Positions 1 to 13,700 are shown, numbered from the stretch's first letter. The stretch is 64,000 bases of DNA from Symbiodinium natans (GCA_905221605.1 CAJNDS010002298.1:72001-136000), one strand, 5' to 3'. Numbers and translations are program-made. The notes: a model not told the origin generated them from the sequence alone.

Positions 1-110
1 ATGCGCAGGTTCGAAAAAGCAAGGGGTCGGTCTCCTGCTGGCCTTCGAGCAAGAGCAACAAGGTCGAGCTCCTGCAAAAGGAAACAACAAAGGCTCCCTC
101 AAGTGCGCGG

Positions 111-300
111 AGAGAGCCGGAGAGAAAGACACAGACAGACGGAGAGCGAAAGAGAGAGAGAGAGAGAGAGACCGGATACACATGGCCAACTCCACCACTT
201 TACTCGGCAACGAAATCCAAGGCGAAATGTTTTTCGAGGAAGAGACAAGGAGAGAGGGAGAGGGAAAGAGAGAGAGAGAGAGAGAGAGCGAGAGAGTGAG
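111..300. repeat. GA-rich microsatellite tracts
   Basis: Two purine tracts, about 111-175 and 240-300, are dominated by GA dinucleotides. They generate an Arg/Glu-rich reading frame on the plus strand and a Leu/Ser-rich one on the minus strand, both of which are compositional artefacts. Nothing gene-like is visible in the first 457 bases. Confidence 0.9.
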
Positions 301-457
301 GGTGTGTGCGAGGAACGCTTTCTTGAGGTTTTGCACACAAACACGTGTGTTACATGCAAAGTCCATGCCGCATGATGCGCAGCCAGAAAGCGTCGAGGCA
401 GAAGTCATGTTCGCATGCAAGCCTGTGCATTGCGTGCGTGGTAAGCAAGTAGCATAG

Positions 458-502
458 ACCCTAAACCCTAAACCCTAAACCCTAAACCCTAAACCCTAAA
501 CC
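458..502. repeat. Telomere-type array, CCCTAAA orientation
   Basis: About six perfect copies of the heptamer CCCTAAA, the plant/dinoflagellate-type telomere repeat read on the C-rich strand. It is internal, so it is an interstitial telomeric sequence. It pairs with the oppositely oriented array at 845-877. Confidence 0.95.
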
Positions 503-844
503 CCTTGCTTGCCGCTTGCCGCCTGTTGCGCCCTGAGATACCCGGCTGTGTCGCGACGACAGGTGCTGTCAAGCGAACCGTTCCCAGCTCAGGGGTCCCA
601 AAGGTCCTACAAACTTCCCCACAAGTGTCATACATTAATTACTATAACTACTACAGATACTATAAGTACTATCATTATGAAATAAATTTACGTACTATAA
701 TTGCTATAATTACTAACATTACTAGAATTACTATAATTACTCGAAGCCAACTCAAACCGAAGAGCTGCTTCGATGTTCGAAGCTCGAGGCCCCGACGTAT
801 CGCTTGCTGGGGGCAGCGGTGGTTCGCCGCCTGCGCGAGGCATC
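503..844. other. Block between two convergent telomere arrays
   Basis: About 340 bp with no convincing gene. Bases 630-745 are a very AT-rich tract made of degenerate ATTACT/ATAACT-like steps; the flanks have ordinary composition. The CCCTAAA array on the left and TTTAGGG array on the right give the outline of a small telomere-capped linear molecule. Confidence 0.6.
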
Positions 845-877
845 TTTAGGGCTTTAGGGTTTAGGGTTTAGGGTTTA
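845..877. repeat. Telomere-type array, TTTAGGG orientation
   Basis: Four to five copies of TTTAGGG with one variant (GCTTTAGGG). Orientation is opposite to the array at 458-502, as expected for the right end of a linear chromosome. Confidence 0.93.
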
Positions 878-3800
878 ACACACAACTCTGACCTGCGCTT
901 CTGTAGTTCGGACCTTATTAAACTATAGGCCCTGAAACCTGGTTCGGATGAGATTCTTCCTGTGTTGGTCTCTTGTTTCCTCTTCTGTGGGGGCCTTGAT
1001 TGACAGATGTCCTCTGCCAGATTTGTGGACACATGAGGCCTTAGAGGCCCAACGCAGATTCGGAGCTGATGTGGCCAATGTTGTACAAGGATGCAAGCTC
1101 TCCGGGATTCTTTGGGTCAAGGCTTCTACAGTGAAGGGTGTATAGATGTAGTCTGAAGAGGTCTGAGATTTGGTTTGGGCTGGGGGGCAACGACGTAAAG
1201 CCTTACAATTCAACTTACAAAGCCTGGGCGTGTGTTGAGAACCCTCCGTCTTGAAGGCTCTTACACAATATCGATGACGAACTGGGGTAGATCGGTAGAA
1301 CAACATGTCTGGCATCTGTAAACTGCACACTGCGCAACACACATGCCCCGCAATCGCAGTACACATTCAGCAGAAGATGGCGATGACTGCCCAACGAGCG
1401 TTCACTAGCCCACCGCGCAGGGAAGTACCTGCACTGGCGCTAAATGCATGAACGGCTCCTCAGAAGCTCCGAAGACTTGTAAAATCCGAAATCTTCGTAA
1501 ACCTGCCCCAGCCCCTGGCCCTGCTACCCCAATCCCATGCACTCCCCCGCACTCCTGGCAGCTGCATTGGGGGTCTCGGCGCCTCGTCGCCTTTGGCCAT
1601 GTTGCACAGAGAAAAGCAGCTGTGGCTCTGGAATCTGCCGAGACTTCCCAGAGCAGAGTTTAAAAGGGTGTTTAAAAGCGTCTTTTCTCCATTGAGAACC
1701 TGAACATGCTGCCATGGGATGCTACGGGGCCACACTCCTTCGTGTGATTTCTGATGTGCTTCCTTGCAAAGGACCAACCTTTTTCGGGAAAGAGGGGAGT
1801 TGATCAAACAGGAGGGCACAAACCAGGAAAAAAGCAGGTCCCTGATTGTCAAACGCCGCTGCCCAAGGTTAAAGAAACAGACTCAGCTATCTCACCGACA
1901 GCTGGCAGTGGTACCGGCCGGCGCTAAAACAGGTTCAGAAGACAAGACTGCGCGGAGCCAACACCTAACATGGTATACTGGTACGGAACAGCTTTGCAGA
2001 GTATGTCGTTGGCAGAGCTGCCACATGCGCGCCGTGGGGATGACGTAGCCAAGTAAGAAGCACATCGGAAAAACGGCAGTTGGGGAGAGAAAGGCACGGA
2101 TCAGAGGAGCGACTAAGTCCCAGGCTGGCGCTATGTACATGACTCTCCGGAAGCCCTCGCGGCCCCACTGGAAGCCTCTTGCCCGTCCCAGATGAGACAG
2201 AGTCACCTGGATCAGGGGCAGCTTTCCCGCATTCTGGGAAACAGACTTTCCTGCTTAGCTGATTTTGCCTTTTTGCCTGCGAGCTGATCGATGAAACCTG
2301 GCTATTCAGACTCCTAGCAGTCATGGTGACCATCGCAGACACAGACTGGGAGCTCTTGGTGAGGGACGCGATGGAAGTGAGCCCGTAATGTCGTAGCTCT
2401 CTGTCCTGCAGAGCTCTTGCCACTCCACACCAGCATTCAACTTTCCGAAGCAACCAAAACATACTCGGAACATGCACAACAAACAAGCTCGAGATGCAGT
2501 TGAGTCGCATTGCAAAAAGATGTCGCTAGAAGCAGTGAATACAAAGCCTGACATGCGACCCAGCGTCACACGGTGGCCGTCTTGAACGGCACCATTGTGT
2601 GACCAAGCATCTGGCGGAGATCAGGGGCGAGAACTTCATGGTCCAGGGTGTATGCTGCAACTAGATGCTAGATCGCACCGGTTGCAGAAAGTAATTGGCG
2701 GCCAACTTGAACCACCCTTGAAGCACCGCATGCCTTCTAGGCCTTCAAGCTTCAAGGCTCAAATTCGAGTTGAGACCAGAAAGGATTTAGCCATGGACTC
2801 TAAGCTGCACGAAATACAAGCTGCCCTAAAGCTTGAATCCTACGGACCGACATGTTATGCCTCAGTCTCACCTCAAGTCCTGAAGCTCACAGGAAATCAC
2901 CACCGGCCTCTAAAGCCTCCTTCCCTCATCCCCGGCCGCCGGATCTCGGAGCCAGTGCTGCGCCGTGCAACGGAGTCCCAGCTACCAGACAGATGGGGGT
3001 CTCCGAATTAGGGTACCCTTTGTGGGGTCCTTGTTATAAGGGAATCCTACAATTTGGGGATCTATATCAGGAGTCTCCTATTTTCGTAAACCCCCATATA
3101 GAGAGCAACCCCTGAGCGATCTGTGAGAACTGCCTGGCTCCGCTAGTTTCCACAGAAGCCCCTCGAATGCGTGTGGAAGCTTGCCAAAACCATCCAAAAC
3201 CTGAAGCCGCATGATTCGGAAAGCAGTCGCTTCTTCCTTTTGCTTGCGAGACAGCGAAACTCTTCACCTCCCAAAGTCCCACAGCGTAATAAGAGGTCTC
3301 GTTTCTGCAAACAGCAGAACTCATCAGCATAGATGCTTGCAAAGCAACACGCATCTCTGTGCTGGGCAACAGGCTGATACACGCTGTATGTACAATCCGG
3401 ATCAGCGCGTGGACCCTGTAGTCTAATCAAACGGCTCGTCTGGCAGGGGTTCGCCACACCAGCCTGCGGCAATCGGGTATCAGCTCTCTGCATCTAACGC
3501 GCGATGGCATAACAACCTGCTCGCCGCTCCTAGCCCAACCTGCCAAAAGTACCGAACGAACTACTGCGCAGCACGAATCAGAACATCATGCAAAGCTAAA
3601 CGCTAGTATTGAAGGAATGGCTCACTTCTTCTGGGCGTCACTTCTCCCCACAAATCGCCCCTCTCTTCCCTTCCCTTGTTCACATCCGCGGGGGTGGAGG
3701 GGTGGGGGAGACGCGCCGTGTGTGAGCAACATCGCCAGCGTGGCGGAGACCAGGAGGGCAATGTTTGTTGCCTCTGGATACCAGCTGCTCCGCCGCATTA

Positions 3801-6800
3801 CACGATCTTTACGAAGGCATTGGCATGTTCACTTGCACAGAGTAGGAACATGATATCGGAACCCGTGACTTTTGACTCCGTTTTGACTGCAGCTGAGGGC
3901 AGCCTTCCCCATTGAAGAGCCGAGGGACGAAGCAAGGCATGTTACCCTGCACAATGCAGCGGCCCAAGACGCCGCAATGGTGGTCGAACCTCTCAGCTAC
4001 ACAAGCGTTCAGAGGATGTAGGTGAGCAAAGGGCATTGTATGGCATTGTTACGGCTCCAGTCAAAAGCTTGGCTTGAAATTCGAAGCCCATCCCGGAATC
4101 CAACTTCTTGCATTCAGTAGAGCTTCAAACCTCATCTGCAAACAACCGATCACCTCCCTGCACGACATGTGCGGTCACGAGGCTCCACGAAACATCGCTG
4201 GCAAATTCTGCAGTGGTGACCTGAATTCGCAGCGCGTGACAGATTTCGAGCGCGCACTCCAGCTTGCAAAGCAAGTACATGTTGCCGGAGAACCTACACC
4301 TACACTTCTGCACGAACAAAAGTAGCAAAAGGAAGCCTACTCCAAACTCCTCGACATTGGCCTGGCGCATTTGTTGCTGAAGCTGAGCCACTCAAGCTCG
4401 CGTCCATGTCCCGAGTACGCCACACGAGGCAGCGGACGCAATAACTCCTCACCCGTCGCAGGGGCTCCCGGAAGGTGCTCGCACGGGCAATAGTGACAGC
4501 TCAGGACCGAACACCCAAAAACCTCTTGCCAATCAAGGTGTACACGAAAAAGAGACCCCGGAGCATGTTCAATCAACGAATCTGTGTAGATTTCTGGCCT
4601 CGGCATCCAATCCAATCTACAACTGTCATGACCGAGCATCCCAAGCGAAGGGTGATTTGGCGGCCCACGAACCTCTCAGATTCCGTGATGACAGGATGCT
4701 TTGACAGAGTCCTCAACTACCTAGTGCAAAGGACGACCGAGAATGAGCGAATTGGATCTCAAGGGCCTCAACCTCTTTAGTCTTTAATTCTCTGGCCTTA
4801 CACCAGACTGGAATGGGGCCCTAGAGTTGTAGGACATTTGGACGCGCTTCGGCCATGTCGCATTCCGGCTCAGCGATGGCTGCTCTCCGGCCAGGAGGCT
4901 CCGTGCGATCTTCAGGGGTCGGATGAGTCTCACAACAGCAGGAGCTGGCACAGCATTCTCTTACCAGAGCCTTCCTGGGCCCTTATTGTTTTCTCTTCTT
5001 CTTCTTCTCCTCCTTCTTCTTCTTCTGCACTCCTCAGGAGCCCTCTATCTCTCTGTCCTTCGTTCGTTCATACTTTGCTATTCCCACACCGCCCTATTGG
5101 GCTTGTACAGCACATGGCAATCAATCTCAAGAAGTGCGTGCGGTCCGAAGGCGAGGTGCATACGCAGCCTCCCATCGTCATTTTTGATAACCAGCGAGCC
5201 ATCTCTCGGCGAGCTGGCCAAATAACCCAGTAAAAACTGTGTATTCAAAGGTCAATTCGATCATGACCGGATCTGTGCTGTGAGAGGCTATTCATCCGAT
5301 CATAGTGCGGCGAGACAGCATGTTACTCATTTTAACAAAAGCAAAAAAGAGATCATTGAGACTAATTGAGACCTCAGACGGACAAGGCAGCCATAAATGA
5401 TGGCTTGCGGACCAGCCCTGCCCAGCTGCAAGCCCGTCAGTCTTAAAAGCTGCCGGGCCCTGCGGTTTCAACAGCTGTGCGCAAAGTGCCACGCGTGACA
5501 CCCTGCACCCTAAACCCGGCAGACACGCCTGGGCAGGGATGGGATAGCAGCTCGCCTTGGATCGGCGGATCTCGCCCTGCCTGCAAGAGATGTGAAAAGC
5601 TGGAAACAGTGGGAAGGAGAACTTCATGTTTACTCTGGGACATTTGAAACTAGAAAATGACATCGCATGCAGCAGCTGCCTAAACACAACGCAGGAAAAG
5701 CCACCCACATCCTGTCAGGCTGGACGTTCAGATCTCGAACTCGATGGCTTTGCGGTCTTGGAGGCTGCGTGCTGTGAGGTTTTGGTGGAAAGAGGTCGAA
5801 TCCGAAGCACGAAACGAGTAAACTCCGTAAACCGCCAAATTCTGGCCTTCCAAAGATGATGAAGGCGGTGCCTGAGCTGCTGTTTAAGCTAGGTATTTCC
5901 AAACTGCAACAATCCCGGAGCATCATGAAAATCAGGCTCAAGCATTCAAGATGTTGAGTTTGATTTTGCTATCTGCAGATTAGGCGCAGAGTGCTGCCAG
6001 CACCGCGAGCCAGGTCATGATGTTGTCAATCGCAAGGCACCACCTGGACACCCAGCCGTGGGGCTCCAAGAAGATTACAAAGCTCTTATCAAATCGCAGC
6101 CCACTGCGCTATGCTACACGACACAGCAGTATGCCTCACTAGAAGCCGATGGATCCCAAAACACAGACTCCAGACGTTCCTCAAGCCAGGTAGGTCAAAT
6201 CCGTCAACCAGAAGTCCGAGATCAAACGCGAAGCACTCAATGGCTTTCCTGGAGCCCTTTTTGGTGCAAGGCACGGAGGGTTGGACCAATGGGCCGGATC
6301 CCCGCGGACGGTATGTGCCTGTCTCTCAAGAAGGCCCGTTTGAGTCGTTGCAAAAGTCGCAAAGCGGGCGAAGCGGGCTTTGAGGTTCAGGACCTCAGAA
6401 CGTGAAAACTAACAGGGAAAAGTGTGCTTCGGAAGGGGACTTGAGGGTGTAAAATTGCTTGAAGGTTTCTTGAAAGTTCTTCTGAAGAGGTTGTGTGGCA
6501 ATCTGTTGCAAGGGCCAGGTGACCAGGGCACAAGCTGCTGCTAAGTGGCAGCCACAACAAAGGTGACGCTCCTGAAGTCGAGAGGAGCCACTATCGGCGC
6601 GAATAGCCGGTACGGGCTGTAATCCAGTAGCAAGGGGTTTGGGCGGGTGTAGGAGGGAGCCAGGGCGAGAAAATGCGAACAAAACAACTGCGAACAAGTC
6701 GTAGTGATGCTCCAAAGGTTGGCCCCCAATGCTTGTGCCCGAGGTACATTCCGGCCACGATGGCAGTGCCGAGAAGGCCCTGGCAGCGGGAAGGCAATGG

Positions 6801-7463
6801 GCGTGCTACTTGATGAACAGAACGCTACTGCCGCATCCGACGGCGCTTCTTGCACTCTCGGCCTGAAGGCCCTTCCCTCGTGATCTCTACACCCAACTCA
6901 CTGTGCTTTCATCGAAAGTCTTTACCATTCTGATGTGATCGCTGAAGCACCTTCGCTGGAAGCATCCCGATGCTGCATCCCGCGAACCCCAGGCCTGCAT
7001 CCAGAATTTCGGATCGCGGGCTGGCCTGCTGAGGCAACGCGTACTCTGAATTCCGCACAGAAAGCCTTTCTTTTTCCAAGTGCAATCCAAGAGCAGGGGC
7101 GGTAGCTGACTGAGAGGTAGCCGTGCCTCCCAGGCAGCAAGGTCCTGCGGCACATAGAATGCAGATTCAGATCCTGGAGGATGTTGGGTTCGGGCTAAGG
7201 CTGCACAGGCTGGAGCACTTAAGGAGCAAGATGTTTGCTTCACGGCTTCTGTTGGATCCTTTCCAGTCCCGCACGCAACGGGTTGGAAGCTCAGAGAGCC
7301 CCTTGGGAGACTCTTCAAGACCCTAAGGCCCTCTAAGCAGGAACTGCTTGCGGTAAGGCTAGACGCAGCAAAGCAGGGCAAAGGAATCTGTTGGTGTGAA
7401 ACATGTCACCACCGCATTGCAGCCATGAGGACCAGGTCCGAATGAGCCACACGGGTAAAGAAG
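878..7463. other. No supportable gene; dispersed simple repeats
   Basis: Both strands hold only short ORFs with uneven composition and no motif I recognise. Visible landmarks are a degenerate AAGGG/CCCATAT-type stretch at about 3015-3112, which resembles the intronic 28-bp repeat at 20969-21083, and a TTC/TCC microsatellite at 4988-5027. Introns in this genome are frequent and exons can be under 50 bp, so small exons could be missed here. Confidence 0.5.
4988..5027. repeat. TTC/TCC microsatellite
   Basis: About 40 bp of TTC and TCC triplets, giving short runs of Ser or Leu in overlapping frames. Confidence 0.85.
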
Positions 7464-7676
7464 CCTGAAGGCCATGAAGGCCATGAAGCCATGAAGGCCA
7501 TGAAAGCTATGAAGGCAATGAAGGCAACTCCCGTTTTCTAAACACTAGCTGCTTTTTTGCAGCACTTACACTTCTGCTGCTTTGGCAGCTCCGAGACCCT
7601 CGACATAGACCTCTACACGAGCTATGCCGCACCTGACCTACCAGGCCATGAAAGCTATGAAGGCAATGAAGGCGAT
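7464..7676. repeat. Two clusters of a 9-bp minisatellite (GGCCATGAA-like)
   Basis: Bases 7464-7528 hold about seven tandem copies of a 9-mer related to GGCCATGAA, ending in GCTATGAAGGCAATGAAGGC. The same tail order recurs at about 7645-7676 after 120 bp of unrelated sequence. The repeated order of variants suggests one cluster was copied from the other. Confidence 0.75.
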
Positions 7677-7679
7677 CAA

Positions 7680-10229
7680 GTGGCATAAACGGCAAAGGTC
7701 CTATGTATAGCACAGCTTACTTTCGATGTTGCATTCTTGAAAATTGGGAGTGCTGCGATCTCATGCCATGGCTTCGATTCCTTCTGCATCACATAACCGC
7801 CGGTCTCCAACCGGACAGAATCCCAAGACCCGGGAATCCTATCATTCCCATCCATGTTCGCTCATGTCACATGACTCATCACGTGTCCTCTGTCCCCGGC
7901 AGCGTTTCACAGAAACCGAATTCATCCAGGTCGGACTCGCCCTGCAGGGCCACGAACTTCCCCAGACGCAAGAATGCCCCACGAGACCTCCCGCACTCTG
8001 CCTGCTCTGCTTTCGTTTTGCTTGCTCGTTCGCCGACGCATCAGGAAACATCTGAGAAAGGGCTCTTTGCGTCGTCCTTTTTCTGCACTTAGGATTGTAC
8101 AGTCATTCGCGGTCCTCCAGGTCGCTGTCCTCCGAGTTCCTGGCGGCAATCTATTCTACATCTGTGTGCCGGCGTATGCAGAACCCTGGAACCCCTCCTG
8201 AAAGGCGACGCTTTCGTTCTGAACGCAATATGAGCCGTCACGCGCCGTCAGAAGAACCCCAACCCCACCAAATCCCCATCCCGAAGATTTCCTAAGAACA
8301 TTCCCGGGAGAAAGCGTGCGCCACCTGCTGCCAAGCAGGGGATCTTCGCTTTCATCCATGTAGCCGAAAGAGCGCAGGAGCGCACATGAAGGCTTCAATG
8401 ATGGGATCTGGCGCCAACCTTCCTACTGTAACGACTAAAAAACGGACAACAAAGAAGATGGCTTAAGTTGGGTATGCTGTAGGAGCTCACGCTCGCGAAG
8501 GGATTCTCGATGGGCTTGGCTCTGGCTCCTTGCTGACTCCTTGCAGCAGTCCGCGGATTCTCCATGGGCTTTTTTCGAGCACAAGCTTCGGCAGTTGACA
8601 GGCTTTTGGCATGCCTTAAGGTCACTCTGCTGCGCACCCTGGCCCGAGCTTGTAGCCTTTTGAACGCAGTGCAGTGTCCCGTCCTGTACAGCGAGAGGGA
8701 ACAAAAAGCGCTGCGTGCGCAGCGGATCAGTCACCTCCGAGACTGAGCTCTCCAAGCTCTCTAAATTCATCAGTCTGAGAGCGCAATCTCCAGGTTCTCT
8801 TTGTATACCGCCGCGGCTCGAATCTACCATCTGACCTTGTCGCCAATTAGGAGGGCTCGTCGTGCTAACTTAGCCATGGCATCACAGCCATAACTTCCCT
8901 CAGGGATGGTTTGCTTGTCGAACGCAGGTCTTCCAACAACTTCCTGGTTGTGTAGGAGACCACGTCTTGCGGGCAGTTGTGAGGAACTGCAAGAAATCAC
9001 AATTCACAGGACCCCTCGGTGCGAGAACAACGAAGTCTGAGTTGCGTACGACCATCCTACTGGTAGCAGTCCTTCAACAAAGATGGACCTTTAAGGTCTT
9101 CGCCTACCAATGAACCGCCTTCCCTTCAAGCCTGAAGATGGCGTTTGAGACTGTGACTTGGGATTTGGGGCATCACATTAAGGTAGGCCCACATGCGATG
9201 CCAGGAATTGGGCGGCCAGATGTTACGAATCCAGAATCTACAAGCGGGAAGGATCAATATCTTCACATGGGTCCTTCCCGCATGATAATTCGTGGTGCGG
9301 TGGGGCTTCGGAAACACTGTCAATTAGTTGGTGCTGGTGCTCACCGAAACTGAAAGCCTCTACAAACCTGGGATACCAAAGAATTGAACCGAATTTGGTT
9401 AAGCGGTTTTCGAAGCTCCACGTACGACGTACTACGGACAGGCATGTCAAACGTTCTGCTTCAAACGCAAAGTATGACAAAGATTGACAAAGTTTTGGGA
9501 TTGCTCCCAGACCCCCACGACGAAGCCATTGCGGTGATGCACGCTTTGGGATGCTTGCGTGAGAAGTCTTGGCTCCACATGCATGGGGGTTGGGCTGCCT
9601 GATTGCTTGGGCTGCTGCCAAACTGCAAGCTGCTGCAAGCCACTGCAAGCTTCATTCCGGTTGCACCGGTCATGGAGCCTCGCACTTCGAGGAATCTGCC
9701 CATCCTCTGCGTCACCAGTGCACGAGAGCCTCGGCAAAATGCCACGCTAAAACTGCCTGCAAAAAACAGAGAACTGTCATTTGTAAACCCCGCAACGTGG
9801 GGCTTGCAGCGTTGGATGTCTGCAGCCTGCGGTCACCAGAACTTGTGGGAGTTCTAGTTATGGAAAGTCTGCAACTAAAGTCCTGATAGAGGGTAGAGCG
9901 CACCAGTGCTGATTTGCAAAGTTGAAAAGGAAACCCAGGCGCAATTCACTTGACTCTGAGAACAGTGTGGAAGCACCAGGCACCCTTTGCCCCTTCATCC
10001 AAGTGGCCGCGTGCAACATTGCAGAACTGAGGACGCAAAGGCCGAGCTGGAGCCGGGTGCTCGCTGCACTGGCTTGGGTCTGGTCACCTCACATCCCGCA
10101 ACGACGTCATGAACACCAAGCTGCACCGGGAGAATCAGGAGAGATGACATCTCTGCTTGTGCCTTACGAGGCGTTACGTGTCGGATTCCGATCTGACGGG
10201 TCCCTTTGCGCATTCTTTCTCCATGTGAT
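7680..10229. other. No supportable gene
   Basis: Only short overlapping ORFs on both strands. One plus-strand stretch at 9444-9600 has a fairly protein-like composition (contains KIDKVLGLLPDPHDEAIAVM) but no recognisable domain and no clear splice boundaries. I do not call it a gene. Confidence 0.4.
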
Positions 10230-10736
10230 TCATGTAAACAATGATAAACAAGAACCTCGCGAAGAAGAGGATCCCTGCTGCGTTGAAAGCTGCTGGGACC
10301 AAATACTCCCAAAAAGGGTCAGAGACTGAGTCCACTGGGAGTCATAGTCCACTGGCCTTCCCCACCTTCCTTTGCCGGCCGGATCCCAGGCAGTGATGCC
10401 ACGTCTTCCGTCAACTCCTCTTGCAAATGTCAGGAGCATTCGGGAGTGACTAGGGGGCCGTCTAGGTATAGAACATCCCCCGGGCTCCCCAAATAAAGCT
10501 GTCGGGTCCTTGGCTGCGAAGGAGGCCAACCGCTCCCCACGCGCCTCGGGGGCGTAGTATTCCTTGGAGGCGAGGCTCTGCTCTCGGAGCTCTCTCGTAA
10601 TCCCCTTCCGGGAAGAGTTTGCAGCAGCCTGCATAAAAGGCTCATACACCGCGGACAGGGCAGGCTGAACGTTCCAGACCTGGAACCTTGGCAGGCACGG
10701 CCGCTGCTGAGTCCGGACAAGGTCACTTGTTGCCAC
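10230..10736 (-). CDS. Hypothetical ORF, 168 codons
   Basis: The longest minus-strand ORF in the first 15 kb. The middle part (contains ELREQSLASKEYYAPEARG and FAAKDPTALFGEPGG) has balanced, protein-like composition. The ends look less convincing, so a real exon would probably be shorter and bounded by splice sites. I do not recognise a family and no neighbour suggests a role. Confidence 0.25.
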   Translation of the reverse strand: MATSDLVRTQQRPCLPRFQVWNVQPALSAVYEPFMQAAANSSRKGITRELREQSLASKEYYAPEARGERLASFAAKDPTALFGEPGGCSIPRRPPSHSRMLLTFARGVDGRRGITAWDPAGKGRWGRPVDYDSQWTQSLTLFGSIWSQQLSTQQGSSSSRGSCLSLFT

Positions 10737-13700
10737 ATGAGCTGGGCTTCAGTGTTTTGGCGCACTGTTGTCAGGCGTTCGGTGCCAGACTGCTTAGCCC
10801 TCAGTCAACCAAGCAAGCTCCACGAAGCGTAGCGAAAGTTGGAAACGCACACCCATTGACAAGTTGGGAGCATGCTTTCGAACGGCCGCGCGAAGCAAAG
10901 CTGTCCGAGGAGGTAAGACAAAGGTACTTTCTTTCCCGCTGTTCACGACACCGAGAAAAGTGTGAAGTGCACAGATGTGCATGAAACCGAGGTGGAGTGA
11001 CAGAGGGTAAGTTCGACCACGGGTGCACGAGATCTAGTAGGTGGTGAGAGTTTGCAAATCAAACGGCACCCAGGCCCAACCCAGGGTCACCCCCGAATTT
11101 GTATGTTAGTTTCGTCCAGAATAGAGATTCCACACGTTTCCACAACAACCAGACCTCAGTCCCAGCAACCGGGCAACCACGGAACATTGTAACGTGAAGG
11201 ATCATGCAAGGTACGTTTCCTTGGAGGGCTTCAGGCCCCCCCCCTCCTTCCCAAAGCCAGAAATTCAAGTTGCGATGCCCTCGAAGCAAAGGCACTCTTG
11301 AGTCACGTTGAACTGCACACACGTCTTGCCAGTCGTGCTCAGCTCCTTCAAGCATTGGGGGGCTCGATTGAATATTTCAATCAGGGGTTCTTACGCAGGT
11401 CTGGAACTACAGGAACACCTCTCTGGGCCGAAGTCTTGAAAGCCTGAGGCTTGGCCAATTGGGTCCGCAGATGTTTTCCGGGAGCTCTTCAGGACCTCCA
11501 GGATCTTTGGTCTTGTGCTCTGATGGTCACACAGCTTCTGCTTACTTTCTCATCGATCCCAGCTTCGGGCCCAGCTTCTGGGAATCTTTTTGTCGATTTG
11601 AGATGTTTGGATTCACTGAGCCCTGCTGGGCCTGGGCCCTTTCTGATTCTGAACTGTGAATTGGGTGTGTGAGTGTCTGCCGTCTGTTGAACGCGCATTG
11701 GCCTGAACCTGTCCATGCTGGGTTAGGCCGGTTAGGCACTTTGGTGGCTTTTGCAAGGTGTCTTTGTTGATGTTGGAGCTTAGCTGCCGGTGTTGCGATG
11801 ACTGTCAAGAGTTGAAGTTGCAAGATCGGGGTGCGTCGCGGTCGTAAAGTTGATGATGGCGTGCCAGAATGTAAGCTTGCACAGATCATCATAGATCTAA
11901 AACTCCCCCGTGCAACTTTCTTAGCCTTCGGCCTTGCTAGCTACGATCGCATGTCTTCGCCCAGAACAACGGTGCGCTTCGCGGTGTTGTCCTCCTGTTA
12001 GTTACTTGAGCAACAAAAGCTGTGAAACCACGTTGTCTCCGTGAAACCTGTTCAGTTCAGCACGTGGAATAATGTTGGGTTTAAGATCACTTAGATTGTC
12101 TGATATTTTCTGCATCTGACCGCAAGCCGACGCACGGAGAACAAAAACCATGAAATTCAATCAAGAAAGCCAGAAACCACATTTGCTCTTCGATGGCAAC
12201 AGGGCTTCTTCCTTCCATCTTCTTGCAATTTTTATCGCAATCTTTCCTTTTAAGCATATCGCGCTGGCCCCCGGGGTCCTGCAGGTAAAGATCCACCGTC
12301 CCATCGCCAAGATCCCATCCTTGGCAGCGCCCGGGGCAAGTACAGGGAAGATGAATTTCCAACTGCTGGAGAACTTCGGGCTAACCCCTGGCACTCTGAC
12401 TATAGTCATCAATAGTCATCAAAGTATCGAGCCTTGTTGTTTATCTGATAAGAGACGCTTAGAACCTGGGTTGTCCGTTGCCTGCCGGCAGTCTGACACA
12501 TCCCAAGCCGCCTAGGTGCTACGCCACATTGCAACCGTCTTCAGCATCTCAAAATTTCTCAACATGTTGCAACATCTGAACATCCGGACTCATCCGGCTC
12601 ATCCCAAACGATCTTAGTAGCCTTTACAGCTAACCTTCTTGTGGGACTGTTGAAGCCTAGGGCTCGCTTCACCACCTTGTCATCCTTCAGGGACTGCAGA
12701 GATGACACCGAGGCAGCGTAGCCCGTGAAGAGGCCCACCTCGGCTCGGGATGGCGCACAAGGACCTCACCGAAGCCGTCAGCATCTGTTAGCTCCTGGAT
12801 CGTCTGTGTCCAGGCCACACTGATGATGGACATTGCGCCGGCAGCTGGGGTGCACGAGGACCTCGGTTGACCTTGGACAGTGCTGAGACCTACGACGCCG
12901 AGAAGTCAGGAAGCTGGCCGAGGCTACTGAAACTGGGACCTACTTCGCTGCTTCTTGCAGCTTCTTGCCCTCACTGATGTTGAACGCTTCTTTGGGAGCT
13001 TGCCCCGGCTCAAGCCCGTTTCTGATCCCGACTCACTGGGTCTTGCGCAAACCGTCCTTAGGTTCTCCTAAGGTCCGCAGATTGCCCTTAGCATCCCGTA
13101 GCCTTCAGTGGCTTCCGTGCGAAAACACCCATGAGGGTCAAAATGATGGGTAGGCTGGTTCAAGGGCTAAGTGCTCGAAGTCATCCCAGATTCAGTCTCT
13201 ACAAGGTGCGGCCAGGACGCTGCAAGCCTCAGGCCAAGAACGGCTTAGCAGCTTTTTGCTTTCACAACTTCAGACTGTCAAGCGGCATGAGCAGGGAGAT
13301 GCAGGGTGAAGGTGCGAGAAAGGCAACTTAAGAGATTTGTTTTTGGCAGGGGCAGCTCCTCTAGGACGTCCTAGTTCAAAGCCATTGCCGGTTGAACCCA
13401 GGAACATGGCCGAACACAGAGGTTTCTGCCCTTTGAGAAGCTAAGGGCCTCAAGCCTTAGGTCTTTATCTCAATGTCAATGCAAAAAGAGTCGTCAGTCC
13501 CTTCCCACGCCTGCACGGCCGTGGAGTACCACTCCACCTGGAGGCCCGCATGTGGCAAACAGGGCCATCTGAACACAAACACAAGGACATGCCAGCCTCG
13601 ACATCGTAGCATGGGATTGCCACCTGCAGCACCAGCATGCAATCACGTGAAAGCCTGCAAACCGCCCTTCGAGCCATAAAACCACAGCAGCTAGTCATGC

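Noticed and set aside
1-375. Arg/Glu-rich ORFs at the left edge
   Set aside because: Products of GA microsatellites, with no coding evidence.
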